The notes: generated by a model from the letters alone, not told the origin. A stretch of DNA of 64,000 bases from Xanthocytophaga agilis (GCF_030068605.1 NZ_JASJOU010000023.1:1-64000), one strand, 5' to 3'. Positions 7,408-18,154 are shown, counted from the first letter of the stretch. Translations and numbers: made by a program.

Positions 7408-9360
7408 ATGATAGAAAAAGACGGTAGAAGTCGTGTTGTCATTGAACATGTACAGCCGCAAATCAATAGTGGACGTTTTCCAGTCAAACGAACAGTTGGT
7501 GAAAGGCTCACCGTAATAGCAGATGTTTTTGCAGATGGTCATGATGAAGTGAGAGCTGCGTTGCTGGTAAAGCATGAACAGGACAGCGATTGGCAGGAAA
7601 TTCCGATGGAATTTCAGGGAAACGACCGTTGGGAAGCATCTTTTACTCCAGAGAAGAGAGGTATATATGAATATACCGTACAAGGCTGGGTAGATCATCT
7701 ATTAACCTGGCAGAAAGGTCTCAAAAAGAAATTTGAGGCAAGTCAGGATGTAGGAGTAGAGTTACTCATCGGGGCTAACTGGATTGAAGAAGCGGCTGAA
7801 CGTGCGCCTACTCATGAGGCTCAAACTTTGCGTAACTGGGCAACACAGCTTCGTAACGAATCCAATCAATCAGCAGGAGTAACATTTGCCTTAAGCCAGG
7901 AAGTAACAAAATTAGTAGAAGCCTATCCGGATAAAAAATATGCTAGTCTGTACCATCGAACACTTTTCATGGAAGCAGAACGGCAGAAAGCCTTATTTAG
8001 TACCTGGTACGAATTCTTCCCAAGATCAGCGTCTTATGAACCAGGGAAACACGGAACATTCAAAGATTGTGAGCAATTGCTACCACGCATTGCCGAAATG
8101 GGTTTTGATACTATTTATCTTCCACCTATCCACCCTATTGGAGATTCTAACCGCAAAGGCGCCAACAACGCAGTAACAGCCCAACCTGGAGAACCTGGTT
8201 CCCCTTGGGCTATCGGAAGCAAGGATGGCGGACACAAATCCATTCATCCTGAATTAGGAAACATAGACGATTTTGTCAGCCTTGTAAATAAAGCTAAAGA
8301 ATTCAATATTGAAGTGGCTATTGATGTGGCATTTCAATGTTCACCTGACCACCCCTATGTAAAAGAACATCCGCAATGGTTCCGCTGGCGGCCAGATGGT
8401 AGTGTTCAGTATGCAGAAAACCCGCCCAAGAAATACCAGGATGTACTCCCTATCAACTTCGAGACAGAAGATTGGGAAAATCTTTGGAAAGAACTGAAAA
8501 GTGTTTTTGAATATTGGATTAGCAAAGGAGTATATATATTTCGTGTAGATAATCCTCATACCAAATCGTTTATATTCTGGGAGTGGTGTATACGTGAAGT
8601 ACGCCGTCAACATCCGGATGCTATCTTTCTGGCAGAGGCCTTTACTCGTCCACGGGTAATGGAACAACTTGCTAAAATAGGCTTCAACCAGTCATATACA
8701 TATTATACATGGCGTAACACCCAGTTTGAGATCAAACAGTATATGACTGAGTTGACGAAAACGGATATGCGAGAATACTATCGTCCCAACTTCTGGCCTA
8801 ATACACCAGATATTCTGCCAGAAATGTTACAAAATGGTGGAGAATCCGCGCATATCAGTCGTGTGGTTATGGCAGCAACACTCTCTTCCAACTATGGATT
8901 ATATGGTCCGGTATATGAGTTTGGGATCAATACACCTGTCTATGCAGGTAAGGAAGAGTATTTGGATTCAGAAAAATACGAAGTTAAACACTGGGATTGG
9001 AATCGGAGAACTAAAATCCGGGATGTAATGACACGCATTAACCGCATTCGTCGTGAAAATCCGGCATTGCAGACAACCTGGAATATTGAGTTTGGAGAAA
9101 CAGATAACCAGCAATTACTGTGCTATGCTAAAGTTGATGATTACAAAAGCAATAAGATACTCGTTGTTGTCAATCTGGACCCTCACCATGTACAATCCGG
9201 CTGGATAAAAGTACCTGTACAATACCTGAATCTGTCAGCAGGATCAACTTACACAGTTAATGATCTGATGACAGATACCCGATATCAATGGCATCACGAA
9301 TGGAATTACGTAGAGTTACATCCGGGAGTTATGCCGGTTCACGTATTCAGGATTGAATAA
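7408..9360 (+). CDS. glgE: Alpha-1,4-glucan:maltose-1-phosphate maltosyltransferase
   Basis: GlgE (family GH13_3) transfers maltose from maltose-1-phosphate onto alpha-1,4-glucan chains. The 650-residue length fits the family. Residues about 1-190 are the beta-sandwich and inserted helical region. The (beta/alpha)8 barrel follows from YEFFPRS, with the GlgE-typical LPPIHPIG and RKGANN. The nucleophile is D381 in FRVDNPHTK and the acid/base is E410 in LAEAFTRP. The C-terminal beta domain ends at HVFRIE. The next gene encodes trehalose synthase fused to maltokinase, which makes the GlgE substrate, so the pair forms the core of the trehalose-to-glucan route. No glgB branching enzyme or glgA is in the window. 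A terminator lies between the two genes, so coupling is by neighbourhood rather than a proven operon. Confidence 0.96.
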   Translation: MIEKDGRSRVVIEHVQPQINSGRFPVKRTVGERLTVIADVFADGHDEVRAALLVKHEQDSDWQEIPMEFQGNDRWEASFTPEKRGIYEYTVQGWVDHLLTWQKGLKKKFEASQDVGVELLIGANWIEEAAERAPTHEAQTLRNWATQLRNESNQSAGVTFALSQEVTKLVEAYPDKKYASLYHRTLFMEAERQKALFSTWYEFFPRSASYEPGKHGTFKDCEQLLPRIAEMGFDTIYLPPIHPIGDSNRKGANNAVTAQPGEPGSPWAIGSKDGGHKSIHPELGNIDDFVSLVNKAKEFNIEVAIDVAFQCSPDHPYVKEHPQWFRWRPDGSVQYAENPPKKYQDVLPINFETEDWENLWKELKSVFEYWISKGVYIFRVDNPHTKSFIFWEWCIREVRRQHPDAIFLAEAFTRPRVMEQLAKIGFNQSYTYYTWRNTQFEIKQYMTELTKTDMREYYRPNFWPNTPDILPEMLQNGGESAHISRVVMAATLSSNYGLYGPVYEFGINTPVYAGKEEYLDSEKYEVKHWDWNRRTKIRDVMTRINRIRRENPALQTTWNIEFGETDNQQLLCYAKVDDYKSNKILVVVNLDPHHVQSGWIKVPVQYLNLSAGSTYTVNDLMTDTRYQWHHEWNYVELHPGVMPVHVFRIE

Positions 9361-9387
9361 AACTCAATGATGCATCAGCTTACCATT

Positions 9388-9416
9388 AAGCCTGCAGAAC
9401 TTTGTAGGCTTTTTGT
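9388..9416 (+). terminator. Terminator after glgE
   Basis: Stem AAGCCTGCA/TGTAGGCTT (one G-U pair) with a short loop and TTTTTG following. Confidence 0.7.
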
Positions 9417-9565
9417 TTTGCACAATACGAAAAAGCTTTATTTTTCGCACAGAAAAGTACAATAAGCCATACAAATAATTTAACTAAAAAAGAATACTAT
9501 TCCGAAATACTCAGTAATGTAAAACTGTCCCGATACAGTGATTCTTTACTTTCAGAACTACTCAT

Positions 9566-12500
9566 ATGGCCAAAAAAGTAATTACTCAGGATCCAAACCT
9601 GCGTTGGTATAAAGACGCAATCATTTACGAATTACACATCAAAACATTTGCAGACAGCAATGGCGACGGAATTGGTGACTTCCGGGGACTAATCCAGAAA
9701 CTGGATTATCTTGAAGATTTGGGAGTAACGGCAATCTGGCTACTTCCCTTTTATCCTTCCCCGCTTCGTGATGATGGCTACGACATTGCTGATTATTATG
9801 CGATAAATCCTTCCTATGGTAATATTCAGGATTTCAAAACACTCCTGAAAGAAGCTCACCGCAGAGGATTGAAAGTGATCACAGAGCTGGTACTTAATCA
9901 TACATCCGATCAGCATCCCTGGTTTCAACGTGCACGGCTTGCCAAGCCAGGCTCTGTATACAGAGACTTTTATGTATGGAGTGATACAGACAAAAAATAC
10001 CAGGATGTCCGCATTATCTTTACCGATTCTGAACCTTCCAACTGGACATGGGACCCTGTAGCAGGTGCATATTATTGGCACAGGTTCTTCTACCACCAGC
10101 CTGATCTTAACTATGATAACCCTAAAGTTCAGGAAGAAGTTTTCAAAGTATTTGATTACTGGTCCGATCTGGGAGTAGATGGTTTCCGGATTGATGCAGT
10201 ACCTTATCTATTTGAACGTGAAGGAACCAATGGTGAAAACCTTCCGGAGACACATGCATTCCTGAAGAAGATGCGTGCCCATATGGACAAGCATTATCCG
10301 GATAAAATGTTTCTGGCAGAGGCCAACATGTGGCCAGAAGACTCTGCCAACTATTTCGGCAATGGAGATGAGTGTCATATGAACTATCACTTTCCGATCA
10401 TGCCTCGTATGTACATGTCGGTAAAGATGGAAGACCGCTATCCAATTATGGATATCATTGACCAGACACCTTCTATTCCTGATGCCTGTCAATGGGCTAT
10501 ATTCCTACGTAACCATGATGAGTTAACGCTGGAAATGGTGACGGATGAGGAAAGGGATTATATGTATAGAGTATATACAAAAGATCCTACCGCCCGAATC
10601 AACCTGGGTATTCGCCGCCGTCTGGCTCCTCTGATGGAAAACAATCGTCGCAAGATTGAATTGATGAATGTATTGCTATTCTCTCTTCCAGGAACTCCGG
10701 TAGTATATTACGGGGATGAGATTGGCATGGGAGACAATTACTATCTGAAAGACAGAGACGGGGTGCGTACTCCTATGCAATGGAGTGGAGATCGGAATGC
10801 AGGCTTCTCGAAAGCCAACCCTCAGCAGTTGCTACTTCCACTGATTACTGACCCTGAGTTTACGTATGAATCCGTAAACGTAGAGAATCAGCAAGGTAAT
10901 CAGAACTCACTACTTTGGTGGACAAAGAGAATCATTGAGGCTCGCAAAAGACATAAAGCATTCAGCAGAGGTGAAATCCAGTTTTTACATCCCACCAATG
11001 CAAAAGTTTTATCCTTCATCCGTTCGTATGAAGATGAGCAAATCCTGGTTGTGGTAAACTTATCTCGTTTTCCTCAGGCAGCAGAATTAGACCTTGAAGC
11101 TTATAAAGGATATACACCAACTGAAGTTTTCAGTCAGAATGCATTTCCTGTTATCAAAGATGCACCGTATCTGTTTACACTCTCAGCTCATGGATACTAC
11201 TGGTTAGTACTGAAAAAAGAAGAAACAACAGATACAACCTACGAAGGCACACAAATGCCTGTTCTTGAGCTTACAGACTGGGAAGAACTATCTGAAGCCA
11301 AGAAAACTAAGTTTATCGAAACCAAACTCCTGCCTGGCTATCTGAATTCCTGCCGATGGTTTGGAGGCAAAGCCCGTACTATCCAGAATATTCAGATTGT
11401 TGAAAACATAACCATTCCGGTACTGGAAGGAGAGGCAGCATTCTTTGTGATTGAGGTAAACTACAACGAAGGATTACCAGAGATGTACTCTTTGCCTCTA
11501 ACACTGGCATTTGGTGATCAGGAGAAAAAAATCAGAGACACCTATCCGAAAGGGATCATAGCACCTGTACAACTAGGTACTAAAAAAGGTATTTTGTATG
11601 ATGCAGTATATAGTGACGAGTTTCGGAATACTCTCTACCGTTTAATGGCTCAGAAGAAAAAACTTCATATTGGAGATAGTGAATTAAACGGATATATATC
11701 CAAAGACGCCGAAAGAGCAATTAAGAAAATAAAAGCTGATGATATAAAATCGAAGATATTGAATGCTGAGCAAAGCAATACATCCATTATCTACAACGAT
11801 CAGTACTTCTTTAAGATTTACCGCAAACTGGATCGGGCACACAACCCGGATCTGGAAATTACCCGTTTCATAACAGAGAACACAGAGTTTACCAATGTTC
11901 CTAAATTTATAGGTGCATTGGAATTTCAACAGGGTAAGCAATTGCCTATGGTATTAGGCATGATGCAGGAGATGGTTCCTAATCAGGGCGATGCATGGGC
12001 ATATATTGGAGATGTGTTGAAACGCTTCTTTGACCGGAAACTTACAGAAGACCGTTCACTGAAAGTCCCAACTCCAGTAGGAACGCTGACTAATCCTGTT
12101 GAGTTTGAACAAATTCCTGAGATTATGCAACAGCTGTTAGGCGGTGCTTATGTTGAGCGGGTCCGTTTACTGGGGCAACGTTCAGCTGAGATGCATTTGG
12201 CGCTTGCCTCACATCCGGAACAAAAAGGATTTGAAGCAGAAGCCTACTCATTGCACTATCAGCGATCCTTGTATTCTTCACTGGTATCACAGGTACGGAA
12301 CTCGTTTGATCTGCTGAAGAAAAAACTAAACTCATTGCCTGAAGCTGTAAGAGCCGAAGCGGAAGAAGTAATGGGAATGCGTCAGGATATTTTGAAGTTC
12401 ATGCAACGCGTATATGATCACAAAATCAATACGGATAAGATTCGTACACATGGCGACTACCATCTCGGACAGGTTCTATTTACTGGAAAAGACTTCATCA

Positions 12501-12907
12501 TTATTGACTTTGAGGGAGAGCCAATCCGTTCGTTTAGTGAACGCCGTCTGAAACGTTCTGCATTACGTGACGTAGCAGGTATGATCCGGTCATTCCACTA
12601 TGCAGCCTTCTATCAGTTAGTTCAGAATGACAGGTTCCGGGCTGAAGATATAGCCTATCTGGAAAAATGGGCAGAACAGTGGTATCATTATGTTTCCAGC
12701 TTCTTTATGCAAGCCTATATGGGAAAAGCTAAGGGACAAAACTTCTTACCTGATACTCAAGAAGACATTGATCTGCTGCTTCAAATATTCATTCTGGAAA
12801 AAGCGATCTATGAGCTTAATTATGAATTGAATATGCGTCCGGACTGGGTACGGATCCCGTTGCGTGGTATCAAATACATAATGAATGACTATCTAAAGAA
12901 GGCTTGA
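9566..12907 (+). CDS. treS: Trehalose synthase / maltokinase fusion
   Basis: The 1113 residues contain two enzymes. Residues about 1-555 are trehalose synthase (GH13_16), which interconverts trehalose and maltose: nucleophile D210 in GFRIDAVPY, acid/base E252 in FLAEANMWPED, and D318 in LRNHDE. Residues about 570-1113 are an aminoglycoside-phosphotransferase-like maltokinase (Mak/Pep2), which uses ATP to make maltose-1-phosphate: catalytic D964 in THGDYHLGQ and metal-binding D981 in IDFEG. Separate TreS and Mak proteins exist in actinobacteria; fusions are known in other phyla. Fusion lets maltose pass directly to phosphorylation. ATG start. Placed after glgE, it supplies GlgE with maltose-1-phosphate. 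Cytoplasmic. Confidence 0.96.
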   Translation: MAKKVITQDPNLRWYKDAIIYELHIKTFADSNGDGIGDFRGLIQKLDYLEDLGVTAIWLLPFYPSPLRDDGYDIADYYAINPSYGNIQDFKTLLKEAHRRGLKVITELVLNHTSDQHPWFQRARLAKPGSVYRDFYVWSDTDKKYQDVRIIFTDSEPSNWTWDPVAGAYYWHRFFYHQPDLNYDNPKVQEEVFKVFDYWSDLGVDGFRIDAVPYLFEREGTNGENLPETHAFLKKMRAHMDKHYPDKMFLAEANMWPEDSANYFGNGDECHMNYHFPIMPRMYMSVKMEDRYPIMDIIDQTPSIPDACQWAIFLRNHDELTLEMVTDEERDYMYRVYTKDPTARINLGIRRRLAPLMENNRRKIELMNVLLFSLPGTPVVYYGDEIGMGDNYYLKDRDGVRTPMQWSGDRNAGFSKANPQQLLLPLITDPEFTYESVNVENQQGNQNSLLWWTKRIIEARKRHKAFSRGEIQFLHPTNAKVLSFIRSYEDEQILVVVNLSRFPQAAELDLEAYKGYTPTEVFSQNAFPVIKDAPYLFTLSAHGYYWLVLKKEETTDTTYEGTQMPVLELTDWEELSEAKKTKFIETKLLPGYLNSCRWFGGKARTIQNIQIVENITIPVLEGEAAFFVIEVNYNEGLPEMYSLPLTLAFGDQEKKIRDTYPKGIIAPVQLGTKKGILYDAVYSDEFRNTLYRLMAQKKKLHIGDSELNGYISKDAERAIKKIKADDIKSKILNAEQSNTSIIYNDQYFFKIYRKLDRAHNPDLEITRFITENTEFTNVPKFIGALEFQQGKQLPMVLGMMQEMVPNQGDAWAYIGDVLKRFFDRKLTEDRSLKVPTPVGTLTNPVEFEQIPEIMQQLLGGAYVERVRLLGQRSAEMHLALASHPEQKGFEAEAYSLHYQRSLYSSLVSQVRNSFDLLKKKLNSLPEAVRAEAEEVMGMRQDILKFMQRVYDHKINTDKIRTHGDYHLGQVLFTGKDFIIIDFEGEPIRSFSERRLKRSALRDVAGMIRSFHYAAFYQLVQNDRFRAEDIAYLEKWAEQWYHYVSSFFMQAYMGKAKGQNFLPDTQEDIDLLLQIFILEKAIYELNYELNMRPDWVRIPLRGIKYIMNDYLKKA

Positions 12908-12924
12908 TTGGCGATATAAATAAA

Positions 12925-12964
12925 GAAAGGTCCAGTATTCTATAATACTGGACCTTTTCTTTTG
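12925..12964 (+). terminator. Terminator between treS and aspS
   Basis: Stem AAAGGTCCAGTATT/AATACTGGACCTTT with a 4-base loop and a T-rich tail. The 3' ends of treS (plus) and aspS (minus) converge here; the A-rich left flank may serve aspS as well. Confidence 0.85.
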
Positions 12965-13013
12965 TTTAATACCATATAACAAGGTCTATGATGTATGTAT
13001 TTTACAAGAAATC

Positions 13014-14765
13014 TTATTTTACATTTGTTTTGATTGACAGTTCATCCAACTGTTTCTCTGAAATAATGGATGGAGAATCAATCATTACATCACGACCTGC
13101 ATTATTTTTAGGGAAGGCAATAAAGTCACGAATAGAATCCGCACCTCCAAATAAAGAACACAGACGATCAAAGCCAAAAGCAATACCTCCATGTGGTGGA
13201 GCACCATATTCAAAAGCCTCCATCAAAAAGCCAAACTGATAGCGTGCTTCTTCATCACTGAAGCCAAGCATAGAGAACATCTTAGCCTGTAGCTCACGAT
13301 TAAAGATCCGTATAGACCCCCCACCTACTTCTACCCCATTGATCACCATATCATAGGCGTTGGCACGTACACTTCCCGGATCAGTATCCAGCAATGGAAT
13401 ATCTTCAGGTTTAGGAGAAGTAAATGGATGGTGCATAGCAAACCAGCGACTTTCCTCCTCACTCCATTCCAGTAAAGGAAAGTCAACTACCCAATGCACT
13501 GAGTATTCATCTGGCTTACGCAAGCCTAATCTATTACCCATCTCCAGGCGCAGTTCATTTAACGCTTTACGTGTTTTATTCGCCTCACCTGATAAAATCA
13601 GAATCAAATCGCCTTTTTCTGCACCAAATGCCTCTGCCCACTTTTTCAAATCTTCTTCACTATAGAACTTATCTACCGAAGATTTAAGTGAACCATCTGT
13701 GTTGTAACGTGCATACACCAGACCTTTCGCTCCAATCTGAGGTCGTTTTACAAATTCCGTCAGTTCATCTACCTGTTTACGGGTATAATCAGCACATCCT
13801 TTGGCACAAATACCCACTACCAATTCTGCGTCATCAAACACACCGAATCCTTTTCCTTTAGCTATGTCATTCAATTCTACGAATGTCATTCCAAAACGGA
13901 TATCTGGCTTATCTGATCCATAGTTCTTCATGGCATCAGCATAAGTCATACGAGACACTTCACCGATCTCCATGCCTTTCACATTTTTGAACAAATGCCT
14001 TACCAAACCTTCGAAGGTATTGAGAATATCTTCCTGGGTGATGAATGACATCTCACAGTCGATCTGTGTAAACTCTGGCTGGCGGTCAGCACGCAAATCC
14101 TCATCACGGAAACACTTTACAATCTGATAATACCGATCAAATCCTGACACCATCAACAATTGTTTGAAAGTCTGTGGAGATTGTGGTAACGCATAAAATT
14201 CACCTGGATTCATCCGGCTAGGAACCACAAAATCGCGAGCCCCTTCAGGAGTAGATTTAATCAATACAGGTGTTTCAACTTCAATAAAGTTTAATCCATC
14301 CAGATAACTACGCGTTTGTTGTGCCATCTTATGACGCAACTGTAAATTCTGACGAACGGGAGTACGACGCAAATCCAGGTAACGATACTTCATACGAAGA
14401 TCATCTCCGCCATCGGTTGCATCTTCAATAAGAAACGGAGGCAATTTAGCCGGGTTTAAGATTTCCAGCTCAGTTACCAGAATCTCAATGTCTCCGGTAG
14501 GCATATTCGGATTCTTGGAGATCCGTTCAATAACTTTACCTGTTGCCTGCAATACAAATTCCCGACCTACCAGTCGTGATTTTTCCAGCAATGCTTTATC
14601 CGTTTTCCCTTCTTCAAAAATAAGCTGAGTAAGTCCATAGCGGTCACGCAAGTCTATCCAGTGCATATGTCCTTTGTCACGTGAACGTTGCAACCAGCCA
14701 CAAACCGTAACAGTTTGCCCTACATGGTCAATTCGGAGTTCTCCACAAGTGTGTGTTCTAAGCAT
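13014..14765 (-). CDS. aspS: Aspartyl-tRNA synthetase
   Basis: A class IIb synthetase that charges tRNA-Asp. The 583-residue length includes the bacterial GAD insertion. An N-terminal OB-fold anticodon-binding domain (1-110, [10 protein letters not shown]) is followed by motif 2 [18 protein letters not shown] and the GAD domain (about 285-420). Motif 3 GIAFGFDRL lies near the C-terminus, then [10 protein letters not shown]. The GAD domain marks it as bacterial-type. Whether it is discriminating or also charges tRNA-Asn cannot be read here with certainty. Monocistronic, ATG start. Confidence 0.98.
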   Translation of the reverse strand: MLRTHTCGELRIDHVGQTVTVCGWLQRSRDKGHMHWIDLRDRYGLTQLIFEEGKTDKALLEKSRLVGREFVLQATGKVIERISKNPNMPTGDIEILVTELEILNPAKLPPFLIEDATDGGDDLRMKYRYLDLRRTPVRQNLQLRHKMAQQTRSYLDGLNFIEVETPVLIKSTPEGARDFVVPSRMNPGEFYALPQSPQTFKQLLMVSGFDRYYQIVKCFRDEDLRADRQPEFTQIDCEMSFITQEDILNTFEGLVRHLFKNVKGMEIGEVSRMTYADAMKNYGSDKPDIRFGMTFVELNDIAKGKGFGVFDDAELVVGICAKGCADYTRKQVDELTEFVKRPQIGAKGLVYARYNTDGSLKSSVDKFYSEEDLKKWAEAFGAEKGDLILILSGEANKTRKALNELRLEMGNRLGLRKPDEYSVHWVVDFPLLEWSEEESRWFAMHHPFTSPKPEDIPLLDTDPGSVRANAYDMVINGVEVGGGSIRIFNRELQAKMFSMLGFSDEEARYQFGFLMEAFEYGAPPHGGIAFGFDRLCSLFGGADSIRDFIAFPKNNAGRDVMIDSPSIISEKQLDELSIKTNVK

Positions 14766-14958
14766 AATATAGTAACTTAAGTCTAAGGACAGATGTCAAA
14801 AAAATAACGAATCTCCCTATCTGACAGTCTCCAGGATCAGATATATTGAAGAAATTCGTCTTTTATAAAGAATGCCCGCAAATTTTTGGAAAACGAATCA
14901 TATAAACAAGGCTTATAAGAAGTATTACACAATATTTTCTTATAACCTCATTTGAAAA

Positions 14959-15492
14959 CTAATTTTCTTCTTCTATCACAGTTTGTTTTTCAATCCGTTC
15001 ATCTACAATGACAAATCCTGCCTTCAGGTAATTATGCAAAGCAGCAGGATGATCCTGGTCCATAGTATCCAGCGATAACTTCTCCGGATTGGTCTCAAAA
15101 ACTTTCCCAATAACCCACCGTAAAAAATATTTACCCAGCCCGGCACCTCTGAACTCTGGTACTAATCCAAAGAATGTTAAAAAATATTTGCTGGTATTCT
15201 GACGATCTACTTCTGCATATCCTGCAGGTACACCACTTACATACAGTACATAAATATCTACCAACGGATTCTGAATAATGGACAGGAGTTCATCCTTGGT
15301 TTTAAGGAGTCTGTCTGCCCACCCAAATTCATGCCCGACTTCCTTATACAGAAAGAGATAAAAACTTGCTGTTGGATTTTTTAAACGAATAATTTCTACA
15401 TCTTCCAGCTTAGTTGGTATTTGTAACAAAGAAGGCTTTCTGAACTCTAAATATGTTCTTTTTACAAGTTTATAGGTTACTTTTTGAGTCAT
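14959..15492 (-). CDS. GNAT-family N-acetyltransferase
   Basis: A 177-residue single-domain protein with the acetyl-CoA-binding core near residues 105-130 (GLVPEFRGAGLGKYFL, i.e. the R-x-x-G-x-G/A signature). A preceding beta strand PAGYAEVD and a late strand with HNYLKAGF complete the fold. The substrate is not predictable. A promoter-like pair lies just upstream at 15530-15563 (complement). Confidence 0.88.
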   Translation of the reverse strand: MTQKVTYKLVKRTYLEFRKPSLLQIPTKLEDVEIIRLKNPTASFYLFLYKEVGHEFGWADRLLKTKDELLSIIQNPLVDIYVLYVSGVPAGYAEVDRQNTSKYFLTFFGLVPEFRGAGLGKYFLRWVIGKVFETNPEKLSLDTMDQDHPAALHNYLKAGFVIVDERIEKQTVIEEEN

Positions 15493-15529
15493 TTTGAACT
15501 AATAGAATAAAATACTATACAGATCGGGA

Positions 15530-15563
15530 CAAATTTACAACCTTGCCAAAAATACAGAACAAA
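15530..15563 (-). promoter_or_regulatory. Putative promoter of the GNAT gene
   Basis: On the minus strand a TTTG (15560-15563) lies 22 bases before TAAATTTG (15530-15537), matching the Bacteroidota -33/-7 pattern with slightly long spacing. Confidence 0.45.
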
Positions 15564-15720
15564 CCAATTATTCGTTATAGAATACGGTATTATGTTTTTA
15601 CAAAACTGTAATAGCTAAAGTAATTACATAGGCTAAAGCCTTTTGAATAAATAGATTTCACCATTATTGCTCTCTCTATTAAACAATGAATGGTAAACAA
15701 AATCTAAATAATGAACTTTT

Positions 15721-15739
15721 GGTGAGGCAATAACTCACC
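15721..15739. promoter_or_regulatory. Short inverted repeat upstream of the carotenoid desaturase
   Basis: GGTGAG and CTCACC flank a 7-base spacer, 29 bases before the ATG of the desaturase gene. There is no T-run, so it is a candidate operator or leader hairpin rather than a terminator. No binding protein can be named. Confidence 0.35.
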
Positions 15740-15767
15740 ATTTCCCTATACTCAGAACCACTCAACT

Positions 15768-17264
15768 ATGAGCCGAAAAACAGTAGCCATTATTGGAAGC
15801 GGAATTGCAGGCATTGCCACCGCAATCCGATTAGCCGCCAAAGGATTTAGAGTCACTATATTTGAAGCGAATAGTTCTCCAGGTGGTAAACTATCTGAGT
15901 TTGAACTGGAAGGCTATCGTTTTGATGCTGGCCCTTCTTTATTTACAATGCCTCATTTTGTAGAAGAGTTGTTCCTAATTGCAGGTAAAAACCCCGCTGA
16001 TTATATTGCTTATGGTAAACTTCCTGTTATCTGTGAATATTTTTATGAAGATGGTACTCATATACGAGCCTATTCCGATCCTGAAAAGTTTGCAGAAGAA
16101 ATTGAACAGAAAACGGGACAATCCAAGAAAAGTGTCTTGTCTTATCTAAAACAAAGTGCCTTTAAATACGAAGTAACTGCGAATCTGTTTTTAAAACGAT
16201 CTCTGCACAAATTATCTACCTGGTTAAATCTGGATGCGATCAGAGGGTACTGGAATCTTCCAAAACTAGATGTATTTCAAACATTAAATGAAGTAAACGA
16301 ACGCCATTTCCAAGATCCACGTGTTGTGCAGCTTTTTAACAGGTATGCCACTTATAATGGATCTAATCCCTATGAGACTCCCGGAATAATGCATATTATT
16401 CCTCACCTGGAATATAATGTTGGCGCTTTCTTTCCAGCCAAAGGGATGTATAATATCACGCAAAGTCTCGTTCGTCTGGCTGAAGATATGGGAGTACTAT
16501 TTTGCTATAATACCCGCATTAATGAAATTGTTGTGTTAAATAACAAGGCAGTAGGAGTACGTCCTAATAAAATTGATGGTCGGCCAGCACCAACCTATGA
16601 ATCGTTTGATGTAGTAGTCAGCAATATGGATATTGTAAATACATATCGTAAGCTACTCCCTCATGTTGCAGCACCTACCCGCATATTAGAACAACCTAAA
16701 TCGAGTTCAGCCTTAATATTTTATTGGGGTATTACCAGATCTTTTTTCGAACTGGACCTGCATAATATATTTTTTAGTAAAGACTATCAGCATGAATTTG
16801 ATTGTTTGTTTCATAAGCAAACCATTTCCAATGATCCAACCATCTACATCAATATTACTTCCAAGTACAAACCTGATGATGCTCCTTCCGGATGCGAAAA
16901 CTGGTTTACAATGATTAATGTCCCTAATAATTCCGGTCAGGACTGGGATGGTCTGATAGATGAAGCCCGTCGAAATATTATACTCAAGCTAAGCAGGATT
17001 CTGAAAACAGACATAAGTAAACTTATAGCCTGTGAATACATTCAGGACCCCAGAACTATAGAAGCACGAACATCATCCAGTCAGGGTGCCTTATATGGTA
17101 TTAGTTCCAATAACCGTTATGCTGCATTCCTTCGACACGATAATAAATCTTCTAAGGTAAAGAATTTGTACTTTGTTGGAGGCAGTGTACACCCCGGAGG
17201 CGGTATACCCTTATCTCTTCTTTCTGCCAAAATTGCAGCTGGCATGGTTAAGGAACCTATATAG
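15768..17264 (+). CDS. crtD: CrtD-like carotenoid desaturase (FAD-dependent)
   Basis: A 498-residue member of the CrtI/CrtD desaturase family. The FAD-binding GSGIAGIATAIRLAAKG starts at residue 10, and the C-terminal FAD region is FVGGSVHPGGGIPLSLLSAK. The FDAGPSLFTMP motif and the RYATYNGSNPY segment resemble 1-hydroxycarotenoid 3,4-desaturases (CrtD) more than phytoene desaturases, which in this phylum usually read GPSWYWMP. If so, it acts late, introducing the 3,4 double bond into a hydroxylated carotene. No crtB, crtI or crtZ is in the window, so it is separated from any pathway cluster. Probably a peripheral membrane enzyme. The exact substrate is inference. Confidence 0.8.
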   Translation: MSRKTVAIIGSGIAGIATAIRLAAKGFRVTIFEANSSPGGKLSEFELEGYRFDAGPSLFTMPHFVEELFLIAGKNPADYIAYGKLPVICEYFYEDGTHIRAYSDPEKFAEEIEQKTGQSKKSVLSYLKQSAFKYEVTANLFLKRSLHKLSTWLNLDAIRGYWNLPKLDVFQTLNEVNERHFQDPRVVQLFNRYATYNGSNPYETPGIMHIIPHLEYNVGAFFPAKGMYNITQSLVRLAEDMGVLFCYNTRINEIVVLNNKAVGVRPNKIDGRPAPTYESFDVVVSNMDIVNTYRKLLPHVAAPTRILEQPKSSSALIFYWGITRSFFELDLHNIFFSKDYQHEFDCLFHKQTISNDPTIYINITSKYKPDDAPSGCENWFTMINVPNNSGQDWDGLIDEARRNIILKLSRILKTDISKLIACEYIQDPRTIEARTSSSQGALYGISSNNRYAAFLRHDNKSSKVKNLYFVGGSVHPGGGIPLSLLSAKIAAGMVKEPI

Positions 17265-17736
17265 TAGCAACTGTATAGAGGAAATAATTACCCAAAACTA
17301 CAAGTAATGGAAAATATTGTGCCCATGTAAGAATATTCGCTTTTTTACACATTTTACTCTTACAAAGTCTATAATACTCTTAGAATAACACTACTTTGGC
17401 ATTTATAGATTGTAGAATTAGATACACAGTATTTATAGAGTTTACTTTTATAAAATAATTTTTCACTCAGATATATGATGTTATAAAATCTGTATAATTA
17501 TTGTGTAATGCTGGTATAAAAGAACTAGTGTTAAAGTTCTATTTAAATAGTATTCAATAGTATTCAAAGAAGAGCTTACTAAAGAAGGAGATAATTTAAT
17601 AAGAACATGTAGTAGACGATAGGCAAATAAATTATCTATTAGGCTTCATTTTACTTATCCTTTTATAAGATTGTCAATATAATCATAGTTAAATTGTATA
17701 CTGTTTAGCTTTCATTATATAAAGTTCAGAATTCTC
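17265..17736. other. AT-rich intergenic region, no gene seen
   Basis: About 470 bases after the desaturase without a convincing reading frame of any length and with no strong hairpin. The only recognisable signal is the rplU promoter at its right edge. Confidence 0.6.
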
Positions 17737-17767
17737 TTTGCATTTTTCATTGAATCACTTATATTTG
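17737..17767 (+). promoter_or_regulatory. Promoter of rplU-rpmA
   Basis: TTTG (17737-17740), a 19-base spacer, then TATATTTG (17760-17767). This fits the Bacteroidota -33/-7 consensus TTTG...TAnnTTTG exactly. Transcription should begin near 17774, about 30 bases before the rplU ATG. Confidence 0.8.
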
Positions 17768-17805
17768 CGTCCCAATTTTTAAAACTTTATTCTATTTTAT
17801 AAATC

Positions 17806-18117
17806 ATGTACGCAATTGTAGAAATCGCAGGTCAGCAAATCAAAGTTGAAAAAGATCGGTTCGTCTATGTTAACAGACTAGATGGAGAAGCCGGCGCTGA
17901 CTTGACATTTGACAAGGTATTGCTTGTCGATAACGGCGGAGATGTGTCAGTAGGAGTACCGACAGTATCAGGAGCCTCTGTTTCAGCTAAAATTCTGGAA
18001 CATGTAAAAGGAGAAAAAGTGATTATTTTCAAAAAGAAACGCCGTAAAGGATATCGTAAGAAAAACGGTCACCGTCAGCAATATACCAAGATCATGATCA
18101 ATGGTATTTCCTTATAA
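17806..18117 (+). CDS. rplU: 50S ribosomal protein L21
   Basis: 103 residues, the normal L21 length. It starts MYAIVEIAGQQIKVEKDRF and ends with the basic KKRRKGYRKKNGHRQQYT segment that contacts 23S rRNA. First gene of the usual rplU-rpmA pair, 37 bases before rpmA, with a strong promoter at 17737-17767. Confidence 0.99.
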   Translation: MYAIVEIAGQQIKVEKDRFVYVNRLDGEAGADLTFDKVLLVDNGGDVSVGVPTVSGASVSAKILEHVKGEKVIIFKKKRRKGYRKKNGHRQQYTKIMINGISL

Positions 18118-18154
18118 TCTTTTTCTGATTTTAAATTCTTAATTATACAAAGAA

